Below are positions 56,884 to 64,000 of a stretch of DNA of 64,000 nt, piece by piece. Source of the DNA: Thermophagus xiamenensis (GTDB lineage: Bacteria > Bacteroidota > Bacteroidia > Bacteroidales > Marinilabiliaceae); assembly GCF_900112795.1 (NCBI RefSeq), contig NZ_FONA01000014.1, positions 1 through 64,000 of the forward strand, in the 5' to 3' direction. The notes below the pieces were generated by a model. It saw nothing but the letters and a program-made list of their open reading frames with translations. It searched no databases and had not been told where the DNA came from. The translations under genes were made by a program, and so were the position numbers. The first letter of the stretch is position 1; the number at the start of each line of letters is the position of its first letter.

Positions 56884-57585
56884 ATGCAATTTAAAAAAGA
56901 GTTAGTGCATGGCCGATTAATTCGGCGATACAAGCGATTTCTTACGGATGTCGAATTGGATGACGGTACTCAGGTGTTGGCGCATTGTACCAACAGCGGA
57001 TCTATGAAAAGTTGTTTAGAGGAAGGAGCGGAAGTTTATTTGTCGCCGGTCGATGACCCTAAACGCAAAACCCAATATACTTGGGAGATGATTCGCATTA
57101 ACAATAATTGGGTCGGTATTAATACTAGTCATCCCAATAAATTAGCTGTTGAAGCTCTGCAAAACAATTCTATAACCGGTTTAGAGGGATACGCCCATAT
57201 TGTTCCGGAATGTAAAATACAAGACAGCCGGCTCGATATCATGGCTGAAAATGAAAAGGAAACCTGCTTTATCGAAGTTAAAAATGTAACGCTTAAAGAG
57301 GGTCCTTATGCCTTGTTTCCGGATGCCATCACGTCAAGGGGACTCAAACACCTTGAGACTTTAATGCGATTAAAGGAAGAAGGGTATAGGGCAGTCATGC
57401 TTTACATAATTCAACGGATGGATGTGGAACTATTTGCTGCAGCAAAAACGATTGATCCGGCCTATGCGGAAGCACTTAACAGGGCTGTGGATAAAGGTGT
57501 AGAGGTATTCCCTGTACAAGCGGAAGTATCGCCCACTGGGATCTTTTTGAAAAGGGTTTTGCCTTTTGTTCAAGATAATGTTTAA
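56884..57585 (+). CDS. sfsA: SfsA family DNA-binding/nuclease protein
   Basis: A 233-residue SfsA protein: RLIRRYKRFLTDVELDDGTQ at residues 12-31, HCTNSGSMKSCLEEG, TQYTWEMIRINNNWVGINT, SRLDIMAENEKETCFIEVKN (PD-D/ExK-like acidic/lysine core) and FPDAITSRGLKHLETL. The family binds DNA and has a nuclease-like fold; it was named for sugar fermentation stimulation. It starts directly after a repeat fragment. The ATG at 56884 fits the family start. Confidence 0.93.
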   Translation: MQFKKELVHGRLIRRYKRFLTDVELDDGTQVLAHCTNSGSMKSCLEEGAEVYLSPVDDPKRKTQYTWEMIRINNNWVGINTSHPNKLAVEALQNNSITGLEGYAHIVPECKIQDSRLDIMAENEKETCFIEVKNVTLKEGPYALFPDAITSRGLKHLETLMRLKEEGYRAVMLYIIQRMDVELFAAAKTIDPAYAEALNRAVDKGVEVFPVQAEVSPTGIFLKRVLPFVQDNV

Positions 57586-57635
57586 GAATAAAAAAGCATG
57601 GATATTTCCGGTTAGCGAACATGCCATTCATTTTC

Positions 57636-57679
57636 TATACTTTAATCTAATTTGTTGGTCGAATGAAACTCTTATGACC
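57636..57679 (-). repeat. weak fragment of the dispersed repeat
   Basis: The minus strand reads GGTCATAAGAGTTTCATTCG, then ACCAACAAATTAGATTAAAG. It resembles the right arm and end of the repeat (GTCATGCGAGTTCCATTCGACCAATGAATTAGAT) with several changes. Confidence 0.45.
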
Positions 57680-57782
57680 AATCTTTATAGATGCATATTC
57701 TTTGTAACCAACCTTCCAGGTAATGACTATTTGGCTGGCTTCAATAATATCCATGCTTATATTTTGTGGGATAAGTAAAGTT

Positions 57783-59045
57783 TTAATAAAATAATTTTAG
57801 ATCAATAATATCACCCATCACTTTATGTCCTTTTTCATTGGGATGTAAATAATCTCCATCATGAAGGTCTTCTCTCATTTCTGTAGGGTGTTGTGGATTT
57901 TGAACTGCTTTGTCAAAGTCGATAATTGCATCGAATTGACCGCTGTTACGAATCCAGTTATTAACTGTTTTACGGGCTGATTCTCGGAAGTCTGTGTAAT
58001 AAAAGGATTTTCCAAATGGCATGATGGTAGCACCATAAACCTTGATGTTGTGTTTATGAGCTTTTTGAATCATTTCTTTATAGGCATTAATCAATTTTTG
58101 AGCTGTTTGGGCCGCACTAGTACTGTCTGAAGTCTGCCCAATATCATTAACTCCTTCGAGTATAATGAGCCATTTTACCCCATTTTGACCAAGAACATCT
58201 CTATCAAAGCGGTCGAGGGCTGAAGGACCCAGGCATTGACGTAGAACGCAGTTTCCACCAATCCCTTGGTTTAGAACTGATATATGTTGTGTCTCGGGAT
58301 GCTTTAATAGATTTTCCGATAATATATCGGGCCATCGATTTTGTTTATTGGTGCCGGATCCACGACCATCAGTTATGGAATTACCAAGGGTTACAATGGC
58401 GGCGGAGGTTAGAGGCGCTTTTACCTCAATGGTATTGATGACATACCAATGATCCGTTTGCTTGCCGTTAAATACAGTATCCGAAACATGATTACCTTCC
58501 ATTAAATACGATGTGGTTCGAGAGCCCGGGTGTCCAGTTATGTCGGGTGATGTTTGCCCAAAATAAATGGTAATTGCCAAATCCATTCTGGGTTTAAGAT
58601 TAAAAGCTATCGGGTCTGAATAGACAGATGACCCAGGCTTCATTGTCACTTCCGTTTTGCCGGAAAAGTTTAGTTCTTTTATGGTTGACGGATCAATGGA
58701 ACTTCCTCCGGTAGATGCTGCAATTTGAACTTGTTGTAAAGTTACCGGATTGCTGCTAAAGGTATTAGAAAATTTTACTCTAAGGGTGTCGCCACCAATC
58801 GAAACACGAACTATTTGCCTTAAAGTATTATTGGTTAATCCGGGCGAGGGTGGCATATTGTGAGGTTCTACCAATTGTGGAGATGTACTCCATGTACCTA
58901 CCCATTGCGATTGTTGGGATGTTTGGGTATTTGCACATCCATAATTCATTAAAGAAATTGCCACTACTCCTGCAAAAAGAGTTGAAAAAAGAGAGAAAAT
59001 TGAGCTGGATCTTTTTCCCTTTTTCAAAAATTCTTGTATAACCAT
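57783..59045 (-). CDS. SGNH/GDSL-family lipolytic or carbohydrate esterase
   Basis: A 420-residue secreted protein with a long hydrophobic signal (about 18-38, with a Cys after it). The N-terminal beta-rich domain (about 45-205) is followed by an SGNH hydrolase: the block I nucleophile is in TLGNSITDGRGSGTN (near 221), block II has NQGIGGNCVLR, block III is LEGVNDIG, and block V ends in DYLHPNEKGHKVMGD. It is probably a periplasmic or surface-attached esterase; the substrate (acylated sugar or polymer) is unclear. Single gene. Confidence 0.9.
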   Translation of the reverse strand: MVIQEFLKKGKRSSSIFSLFSTLFAGVVAISLMNYGCANTQTSQQSQWVGTWSTSPQLVEPHNMPPSPGLTNNTLRQIVRVSIGGDTLRVKFSNTFSSNPVTLQQVQIAASTGGSSIDPSTIKELNFSGKTEVTMKPGSSVYSDPIAFNLKPRMDLAITIYFGQTSPDITGHPGSRTTSYLMEGNHVSDTVFNGKQTDHWYVINTIEVKAPLTSAAIVTLGNSITDGRGSGTNKQNRWPDILSENLLKHPETQHISVLNQGIGGNCVLRQCLGPSALDRFDRDVLGQNGVKWLIILEGVNDIGQTSDSTSAAQTAQKLINAYKEMIQKAHKHNIKVYGATIMPFGKSFYYTDFRESARKTVNNWIRNSGQFDAIIDFDKAVQNPQHPTEMREDLHDGDYLHPNEKGHKVMGDIIDLKLFY

Positions 59046-59209
59046 GGTATATAAGCTTAATTAATTTAAAACTTTTACATAATATTTAGTTGCTAACATA
59101 TACAAAGCAAATTAATATTCAACATGTCTAATAATGGTATTACCCTGTTCTTTTCTGTTCCGTGTAGTAATTTAAAGAATTTATTGATCGATAGGTTTCA
59201 AAATATTTA

Positions 59210-60088
59210 TTAATCTATAAATCTTTTAGATATACCATTATAAGCATCAATTCTTCGGTCCCTGAAAAAAGGCCAGATGCGTCGAACTGTTTCCGAACGG
59301 CCTAAGTCGATGTCAACCAAAAGATTAATTTCTCGGTCGGTAGGGGCTTCGGTTAAAATTTCGCCTTGTGGGCCTGCCGCAAAACTATTGCCCCAAAATT
59401 GAATCCCTTGTGTCATTTCGGAAGGGTCTGGTTCGTGACCTACGCGGTTAACTGCAATTACCGGTAGGCCATTGGTTACGGCATGTCCTCGTTGTGCTAG
59501 CATCCAGGCATCTTTTTGTCGAGTTTTCTCTTCCTGGCTGTCGGTTGATTCCCATCCAATAGCAGTAGGGAATATAAGAAGGTCGGCACCACGTAAGGCC
59601 ATTAATCTGGCTGCTTCGGGGAACCATTGATCCCAGCATACCAGGATACCTAAACGTCCCACGCTGGTACTGATAGGTTTAAAGTCTAAATCACCCGGTG
59701 TAAAATAAAACTTCTCATAATAGGCAGGGTCATCAGGAATGTGCATCTTTCGGTATTTGCCTGCAATTGATCCGTCTCGTTCCAGTACTACAGCCGTATT
59801 GTGGTAAAGGCCCGGTGCTCGTTTTTCGAAAAGAGAGGTTACTAATACAACCTTCAGTTCTGCAGCTAGTTTCCCAAAACGGTTTGTCGATGGTCCTGGA
59901 ATACTTTCAGCCAAATCAAAATTTTTTGTGTCCTCGGTTTGACAAAAATACAGCGTATTGTGAAGTTCTTGCAATACGATGAGTTCTGCTCCTTGTTTTG
60001 CCAGCTCACGAATACTTTGTTCCAGGCGTTTTATGTTGTCTTCTGTATTTTTCGTATTTTTTTGTTGAACTAATCCTAGCTTTAACAT
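59210..60088 (-). CDS. aguB: N-carbamoylputrescine amidase
   Basis: A 292-residue nitrilase-superfamily enzyme. The catalytic triad is Glu41 (LQELHNTLYF), Lys114 (KYRKMHIPDD) and Cys151 (LVCWDQWFPEAARLMALRGA). The YFTPGD and EKTRQKDAWM motifs match the carbamoylputrescine group. It hydrolyses N-carbamoylputrescine to putrescine, CO2 and ammonia. It lies 11 bases after the agmatine deiminase gene on the same strand, so the pair is an operon for polyamine synthesis. Confidence 0.95.
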   Translation of the reverse strand: MLKLGLVQQKNTKNTEDNIKRLEQSIRELAKQGAELIVLQELHNTLYFCQTEDTKNFDLAESIPGPSTNRFGKLAAELKVVLVTSLFEKRAPGLYHNTAVVLERDGSIAGKYRKMHIPDDPAYYEKFYFTPGDLDFKPISTSVGRLGILVCWDQWFPEAARLMALRGADLLIFPTAIGWESTDSQEEKTRQKDAWMLAQRGHAVTNGLPVIAVNRVGHEPDPSEMTQGIQFWGNSFAAGPQGEILTEAPTDREINLLVDIDLGRSETVRRIWPFFRDRRIDAYNGISKRFID

Positions 60089-60099
60089 ATTAACTTCTT

Positions 60100-61176
60100 T
60101 TATTTTTCGATATCAGAATTCAGAATCTTTTTATTAACAACTCCTTGGTGTAATTGCATGGTAACACAATGCAAGGAACCGTGTTGTTGAATTAACGGTC
60201 GGCAATCAATGCCAATAACTTTCCGGCTTGGAAATACTCCTTGCAAGATTTTTTGTGCTATGAGGTCTTTATCACTGCCATAAAAAGGCATCAATACTGT
60301 TTGGTTGGTAATTAAAAAATTGGCATAAGTGGCCGGTAATCTTTGATTACCATCAAAAATTGGGTCAGCCATTGGTAATGGTATCAGTTTGTATGGTCGA
60401 CCTTGTAAAGTTTTGAATTGAGAGAGTTGCTTTTCCATCCTGGTTAAAGCTTCATAGTGTTCGTCATCAGGGTCATCGGCTTGAACGTATACGATGGTTT
60501 CTGTATCGCAAAATCTGGCCAGGGTATCAATATGGCTGTCGGTATCGTCGCCTGCCAAATATCCATGATCTAACCAAAGCAAACTATCGGCACCCAGTTT
60601 CTGTTTGAGGATAGTTTCGATCTCCTTTTTTGAGCTGGCATCATTACGGTTAGGTGATAATAAGCATTGAGATGTCGTAAGAATTATTCCTGCTCCATTG
60701 GATTCTACACTGCCTCCTTCCAATACAAAATTGAGATGGTTGTGGCGAATAACTTCCGGAGCAAATATATTGTGCTTAAAAAGATTCTGGGTTATAAGAT
60801 TATCTTTGTTTGCCGGAAATTTCAATCCCCATCCGTTGAATTGGAAATCAAGTGCTATGTATTTTCCTTTTTCCGAGACCATTAGAGGACTAAAGTCTCT
60901 AGCCCAGGTATCATTGGTCGATATGGGAACAGGGTATATGCGCTTAGGATTTTTGAACAAGGATAAGGTGAAGCTTTCGTCATCAGGATCAACAATTAAT
61001 ATCACATCCTGAGATTGAGTAATGGCATCTATAATGCCACAATAGCATTTTTGAACATCCTCTAACAGAGGAGCCCAGTCGCTATTTTTGTGCGGCCATG
61101 CCAACAGAATTGCATCCTGGGGTTCCCATTCGGCCGGGAATATGCGTTGATGGCTCGTAATATGTGTTCTATTCAT
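60100..61176 (-). CDS. aguA: agmatine deiminase
   Basis: A 358-residue guanidino-group hydrolase. The signature blocks are FPAEWEPQDAILLAWPHKNS at 13-32, NDTWARDFSPLMV, LEGGSVESNGAGIILTTSQC, GDDTDSHIDTLARF and the active-site Cys337 in HGSLHCVTMQ. It converts agmatine to N-carbamoylputrescine. The next gene makes putrescine from that product, so the operon aguA-aguB is complete. No arginine decarboxylase lies in the window. Confidence 0.96.
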   Translation of the reverse strand: MNRTHITSHQRIFPAEWEPQDAILLAWPHKNSDWAPLLEDVQKCYCGIIDAITQSQDVILIVDPDDESFTLSLFKNPKRIYPVPISTNDTWARDFSPLMVSEKGKYIALDFQFNGWGLKFPANKDNLITQNLFKHNIFAPEVIRHNHLNFVLEGGSVESNGAGIILTTSQCLLSPNRNDASSKKEIETILKQKLGADSLLWLDHGYLAGDDTDSHIDTLARFCDTETIVYVQADDPDDEHYEALTRMEKQLSQFKTLQGRPYKLIPLPMADPIFDGNQRLPATYANFLITNQTVLMPFYGSDKDLIAQKILQGVFPSRKVIGIDCRPLIQQHGSLHCVTMQLHQGVVNKKILNSDIEK

Positions 61177-61243
61177 AAATAAGTCCGTCGTTGGTAATTT
61201 CGGACTTCAAAAATGGGAAAATTTTACGATATCCGTTAGCACT

Positions 61244-62128
61244 TTAAAATTTGAAATTGATGCCAAAACCAAATAATTGTTTAAACTGGATTCGGGCACC
61301 TCGTTCCACGCCTTCATCGGTAATGTATTTTATATCATCATCAAAAAGTAATGTGGTTCCCAAATTTGCTGAAAGAAAACTGTTTACTCTAAAATCAAAT
61401 TTTGTTTCCCATTCCACATCTATATTTTGGGGATTATTGGAGTAATTGGAAAATAGATCCAATCGAGTCATGAAATCAACATTTTCAATAATGTTTTCTT
61501 TTTTAAAGATCGATTTGAGGGAAGCGCCAAATTCGGAGCGGACGTTCTTTCCCGGATCCACACCGAAAGCTCCCTGTTGAGAGAGCTCATCATCGTTAAC
61601 AATGGTCCATTTTCCTGTAAGCGGGGAAAGGTAAAGCGAAAAATTATCGTTGGGTTTGTAATCCATACCCAAAGAAAGTAACAAATAGGCAGGTGATAAA
61701 AATTTTGAGGTAAGAATACTATTTTCCGGCGGATCCTTGTAGCCCTTATCCAGCTGTGTTTTAAAATCGGCTAATGCTGTATAATACCAAAACCTTGAGG
61801 CTTGACGACCATATTTAGAGACCAGTTGAAACCGGTCTTCGGTTTTTATCATATTCTCTGCTCCTTGTTTTGTGAGGCCGTAGCCAACATCTAGGGTGTT
61901 TTCCCATGCGGTTTTCCCTTTTGTATAATTCATAAAGGCATTAAACAAGAAGGTGCCCGAAACAGAGTTTTCTCCTCCTGCTGCCCAGTTGGTAAGTGAA
62001 ACCTGTGAAAAATTGATTGCTGTACTTCCACCTGACTTCCAGTGTCGCGTGGTGTCGGGTTCGGATTGCGAAAAGGCAGAAATGTTAATGATTGCTATAA
62101 TTGATAGAAATGCTAAGTGGATTCTCAT
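61244..62128 (-). CDS. DUF3078 outer-membrane-like protein
   Basis: A 294-residue protein with a signal peptide (ends SQSEPD). The start of the mature part reads HWKSGGSTAINFSQVSLTNW, the DUF3078 signature. The rest is alternating beta-strand pattern (GKTAWENTLDVGYGL, FWYYTALADFKTQL, LLLSLGMDYKPNDNFSLYLS) ending in an aromatic (FGFGINFKF), as in an outer membrane barrel. No function is known. Single gene. Confidence 0.88.
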   Translation of the reverse strand: MRIHLAFLSIIAIINISAFSQSEPDTTRHWKSGGSTAINFSQVSLTNWAAGGENSVSGTFLFNAFMNYTKGKTAWENTLDVGYGLTKQGAENMIKTEDRFQLVSKYGRQASRFWYYTALADFKTQLDKGYKDPPENSILTSKFLSPAYLLLSLGMDYKPNDNFSLYLSPLTGKWTIVNDDELSQQGAFGVDPGKNVRSEFGASLKSIFKKENIIENVDFMTRLDLFSNYSNNPQNIDVEWETKFDFRVNSFLSANLGTTLLFDDDIKYITDEGVERGARIQFKQLFGFGINFKF

Positions 62129-62328
62129 GAGTATAAAGTTTAAATATGTTTAGGGTTAAATAAATCACCCATGACCATAGTTTATTCAAGTTATTGTATT
62201 GAAAACGTTTTATCGGGATTTGGTCGTTCCATTCGCTAAAAGATTATTTTTTCCGAAATAATACGTTGCAATAAACAAGAAGGAGGACAAGAAATTTTTT
62301 CTGTGTCTCTCCCTCTTTAGTAGATAAT

Positions 62329-63156
62329 TTATTTCGACTGAATTAGATGCACGTCTGTTTGCGGGTAAGGAATGGATATTCCCTGACGATCAAATTCTTT
62401 TTTTACCGTTTCCTGAAGGTCAAAGAAGATTCCCCAGTAGTTGGAGGCTTCGGCCCATACTCGTACTACGAGGTCAACAGAACTGTCGCCCAGATTTATC
62501 ACTCCAATGAAAGGGGCCGGCTCCTTCAGAATACGAGAGTCTTTTTCAATAATGCTAAGTATCAGATTTTTTGCTTTGTCAATATCATCGTCATATCCGA
62601 TGCCAAAGGTGAAGTCCACTCTTCGTTGTGGTTCCTTGGAATAATTTACCATAGAACCTGTTGACAGAGCTCCGTTGGGTAGAATGACCGTTTTGTTGTC
62701 GGGTGTTTTTAAAATCGTGTGAAATATCTGGATTTCGCTTACAGTTCCCGATTCGCCCTGAGCAGTAATATAGTCGCCCACTTTAAAGGGTTTGAACATC
62801 AGAAGCATTACCCCGCCCGCAAAGTTTTGAAGGGAGCCGCTCAATGCCATGCCGATCGCCAAACCTGCGGCACCTAATACCGCAATAAATGAGGTCATTT
62901 TGACTCCAAGCATCGAAATCACACTAATGATAAGCATTATCTTGAGAGCAATGCTACTTACACTTAACAGAAATGACTGAAGACCGGGATCCATATCCCG
63001 TGCCCTAAATAATTTTTTCATTCCTTTCATTAACAGAGAGATGATCCATAAACCTACAATTAATGTAATAATGGCTATGAGAAGCTGCCCTCCGTACTTA
63101 ATAACAAATCCCATGATTTGTTCAGGATTACTGAACCAGTTTTTAATGTTTTCCAT
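62329..63156 (-). CDS. mscS: small-conductance mechanosensitive channel (MscS family)
   Basis: A 275-residue protein with three N-terminal helices (about 14-42, 60-82 and 87-115). The pore helix sequence reads AAGLAIGMALSGSLQNFAGG, rich in Gly/Ala as in MscS, followed by the beta domain (FKVGDYITAQGESGTVSEIQ, PNGALSTGSMVNYSKEPQRR) and the C-terminal cage domain. It opens under membrane tension to release solutes in osmotic downshock. Length is that of E. coli MscS. Single gene. Confidence 0.95.
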   Translation of the reverse strand: MENIKNWFSNPEQIMGFVIKYGGQLLIAIITLIVGLWIISLLMKGMKKLFRARDMDPGLQSFLLSVSSIALKIMLIISVISMLGVKMTSFIAVLGAAGLAIGMALSGSLQNFAGGVMLLMFKPFKVGDYITAQGESGTVSEIQIFHTILKTPDNKTVILPNGALSTGSMVNYSKEPQRRVDFTFGIGYDDDIDKAKNLILSIIEKDSRILKEPAPFIGVINLGDSSVDLVVRVWAEASNYWGIFFDLQETVKKEFDRQGISIPYPQTDVHLIQSK

Positions 63157-63758
63157 TTCCTTTAATTTATTATTTTACTTAAATGAATTAATAGATTGTT
63201 AAATACTAACAGCCTTTTTTTAGCTTTGGATAAGTTTGACCATGAAAGTCATCAATTTTATATTCATGACTTTACAAATCTTGATCAAGGTATGAAAAAG
63301 ATATCTGTTTGTAAATAATAATTATGTGCATAATATGAATTTTTTTTTACAAAACTATTATTGAAGTTTTTTTACAGTTTATCATTTTTCTGTTCTAGAC
63401 TTGGAAATTAATATTTATCATTTGGTCTGTTCGGCGATAAAGTTGTTTCAGAAAAGCTTTGGCTTTTGATTTTTCTTCTTACTACCAACCTACATTTTTA
63501 ACCTCCTATTTAGTAAATGTTATTATTTGTTATTTGTTGTTCCATAAAAAAAACATAGAATGAGTTGTTGTAAATTATTTAATTTGATGTGTGGATTTCG
63601 TAATGAGCTGTTGAATAGTATATTAGAAGTTTATATATGAGTTTTTTGTGAGTTAAAAAATGTATAATGATGAGTTTTTTATGTGGTGAAAAATTAGGGT
63701 TGGTTAACATTTTGCCCTTAATATTGCACATGATTAAAACATATAAATCAGTTTTGTT
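63157..63758. other. 600-base AT-rich intergenic region
   Basis: This is a divergent spacer between the MscS gene and the SusC-like gene. No ORF, hairpin or repeat copy was found. A promoter-like pair lies at 63700-63727. Confidence 0.4.
63700..63727 (+). promoter_or_regulatory. possible promoter of the SusC-like gene
   Basis: TTGG at 63700 and TAATATTG at 63719 resemble the Bacteroidota -33/-7 pattern with one mismatch, but the spacing is a few bases short. It lies 32 bases before the ATG. Confidence 0.35.
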
Positions 63759-64000
63759 ATGAGAAAAATAATTGGAATAATTTTTTTATTGATGTGGACC
63801 ATTTTGGTGTCTGCTCAACAAATTACCGTTACTGGTCGGGTGACGTCGGCTTATGACGGTAATCCCATACCCGGAGTAAGTATTGTAGAAAAAGGTACTA
63901 CTAATGGGACGATCTCCCTGGTAGATGGAACTTATACCTTAACACTTCCTGAAGGAGCAACGATGCTCTTTACTTTTATTGGCATGAAACCGGTAGAGGT
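63759..64000 (+). CDS. SusC/RagA-type TonB-linked outer membrane protein, partial
   Basis: Only the first 80 or so codons fall inside the window. The signal peptide (MRKIIGIIFLLMWTILVSAQ) is followed by a carboxypeptidase-like domain: ITVTGRVTSAYDGNPIPGVS, then VEKGTTNGTISLVDGTYTL and LFTFIGMKPVEV, the standard start of SusC/RagA proteins. The gene runs out of the window. A SusD partner would be expected after it. The start ATG is at 63759. Confidence 0.88.
   Translation, partial: MRKIIGIIFLLMWTILVSAQQITVTGRVTSAYDGNPIPGVSIVEKGTTNGTISLVDGTYTLTLPEGATMLFTFIGMKPVE

Noticed and set aside
57566-57778. 70-codon ORF after sfsA
   Set aside because: It overlaps a repeat fragment and the end of sfsA, and shows no motif.

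Overview
The window looks like chromosomal DNA of a Bacteroidota bacterium, most likely of the Bacteroidales/Marinilabiliales type. The evidence is several TAnnTTTG-type -7 promoter boxes, a SusC-like receptor start at the right edge, a TonB-linked receptor with a carboxypeptidase-like N-terminal domain, a beta-propeller/Y_Y_Y/LuxR sensor-regulator, a TPR-PD40-OmpA protein, DUF3078 and head-GIN proteins, and a tiny THX ribosomal protein. No rRNA, integrase, transposase or CRISPR array was seen. One tRNA (Leu, CAG) is present.

Layout. 0.2-5.8 kb: a complete minus-strand seven-gene Mrp (Mnh) Na+/H+ antiporter operon A-B-C-D-E-F-G with overlapping genes, preceded by a 40-residue cysteine protein. 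6-15.3 kb: a kinase/RapZ-C fusion, a DUF554 membrane protein, an SDR oxidoreductase, a C69 dipeptidase, an aldo/keto reductase, an amidase-holin pair, tRNA-Leu and ornithine aminotransferase. 15.4-25.7 kb: cell-envelope genes (TonB-type receptor, DUF996-like membrane protein, membrane-anchored phosphoesterase, a 986-residue HExxH/propeller/barrel protein, a glycosidase-like lipoprotein). 26-36.8 kb: nucleoid-associated protein, THX, M3 peptidase, then a plus-strand DNA-metabolism run (EndoQ-like PHP nuclease, UvrD-like helicase, topoisomerase III, an unknown 233-residue protein). 37-49 kb: phosphatase, Gfo/Idh oxidoreductase, ffh, folD, a large hybrid regulator, an OmpA-type protein, an acyltransferase and rplS. 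49-64 kb: SMP-30-like protein, YigZ, quinone reductase-like flavoprotein, SNF2 helicase, GIN-domain protein, YkgJ-like cysteine protein, sfsA, an SGNH hydrolase, the agmatine-to-putrescine pair aguA-aguB, DUF3078, MscS and the start of a SusC-like receptor.

Most genes are ordinary housekeeping or envelope genes. The unusual material is intergenic. A dispersed palindromic repeat of about 100 bp occurs near 27.6, 38.7, 38.9 and 55.3 kb, with fragments near 8.7, 45.5, 56.9 and 57.6 kb. Its long arms show a compensatory base change between copies (GCATGAC/GTCATGC versus GCATGGC/GCCATGC), and its right end lies directly against the start codons of three unrelated genes. A separate array of six units with an exact 21-bp period lies just downstream of the unknown 233-residue protein. 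A 109-bp inverted-repeat element follows the THX gene. These three are the best candidates for something undescribed. All family names come from reading motifs by eye. No database search was run.
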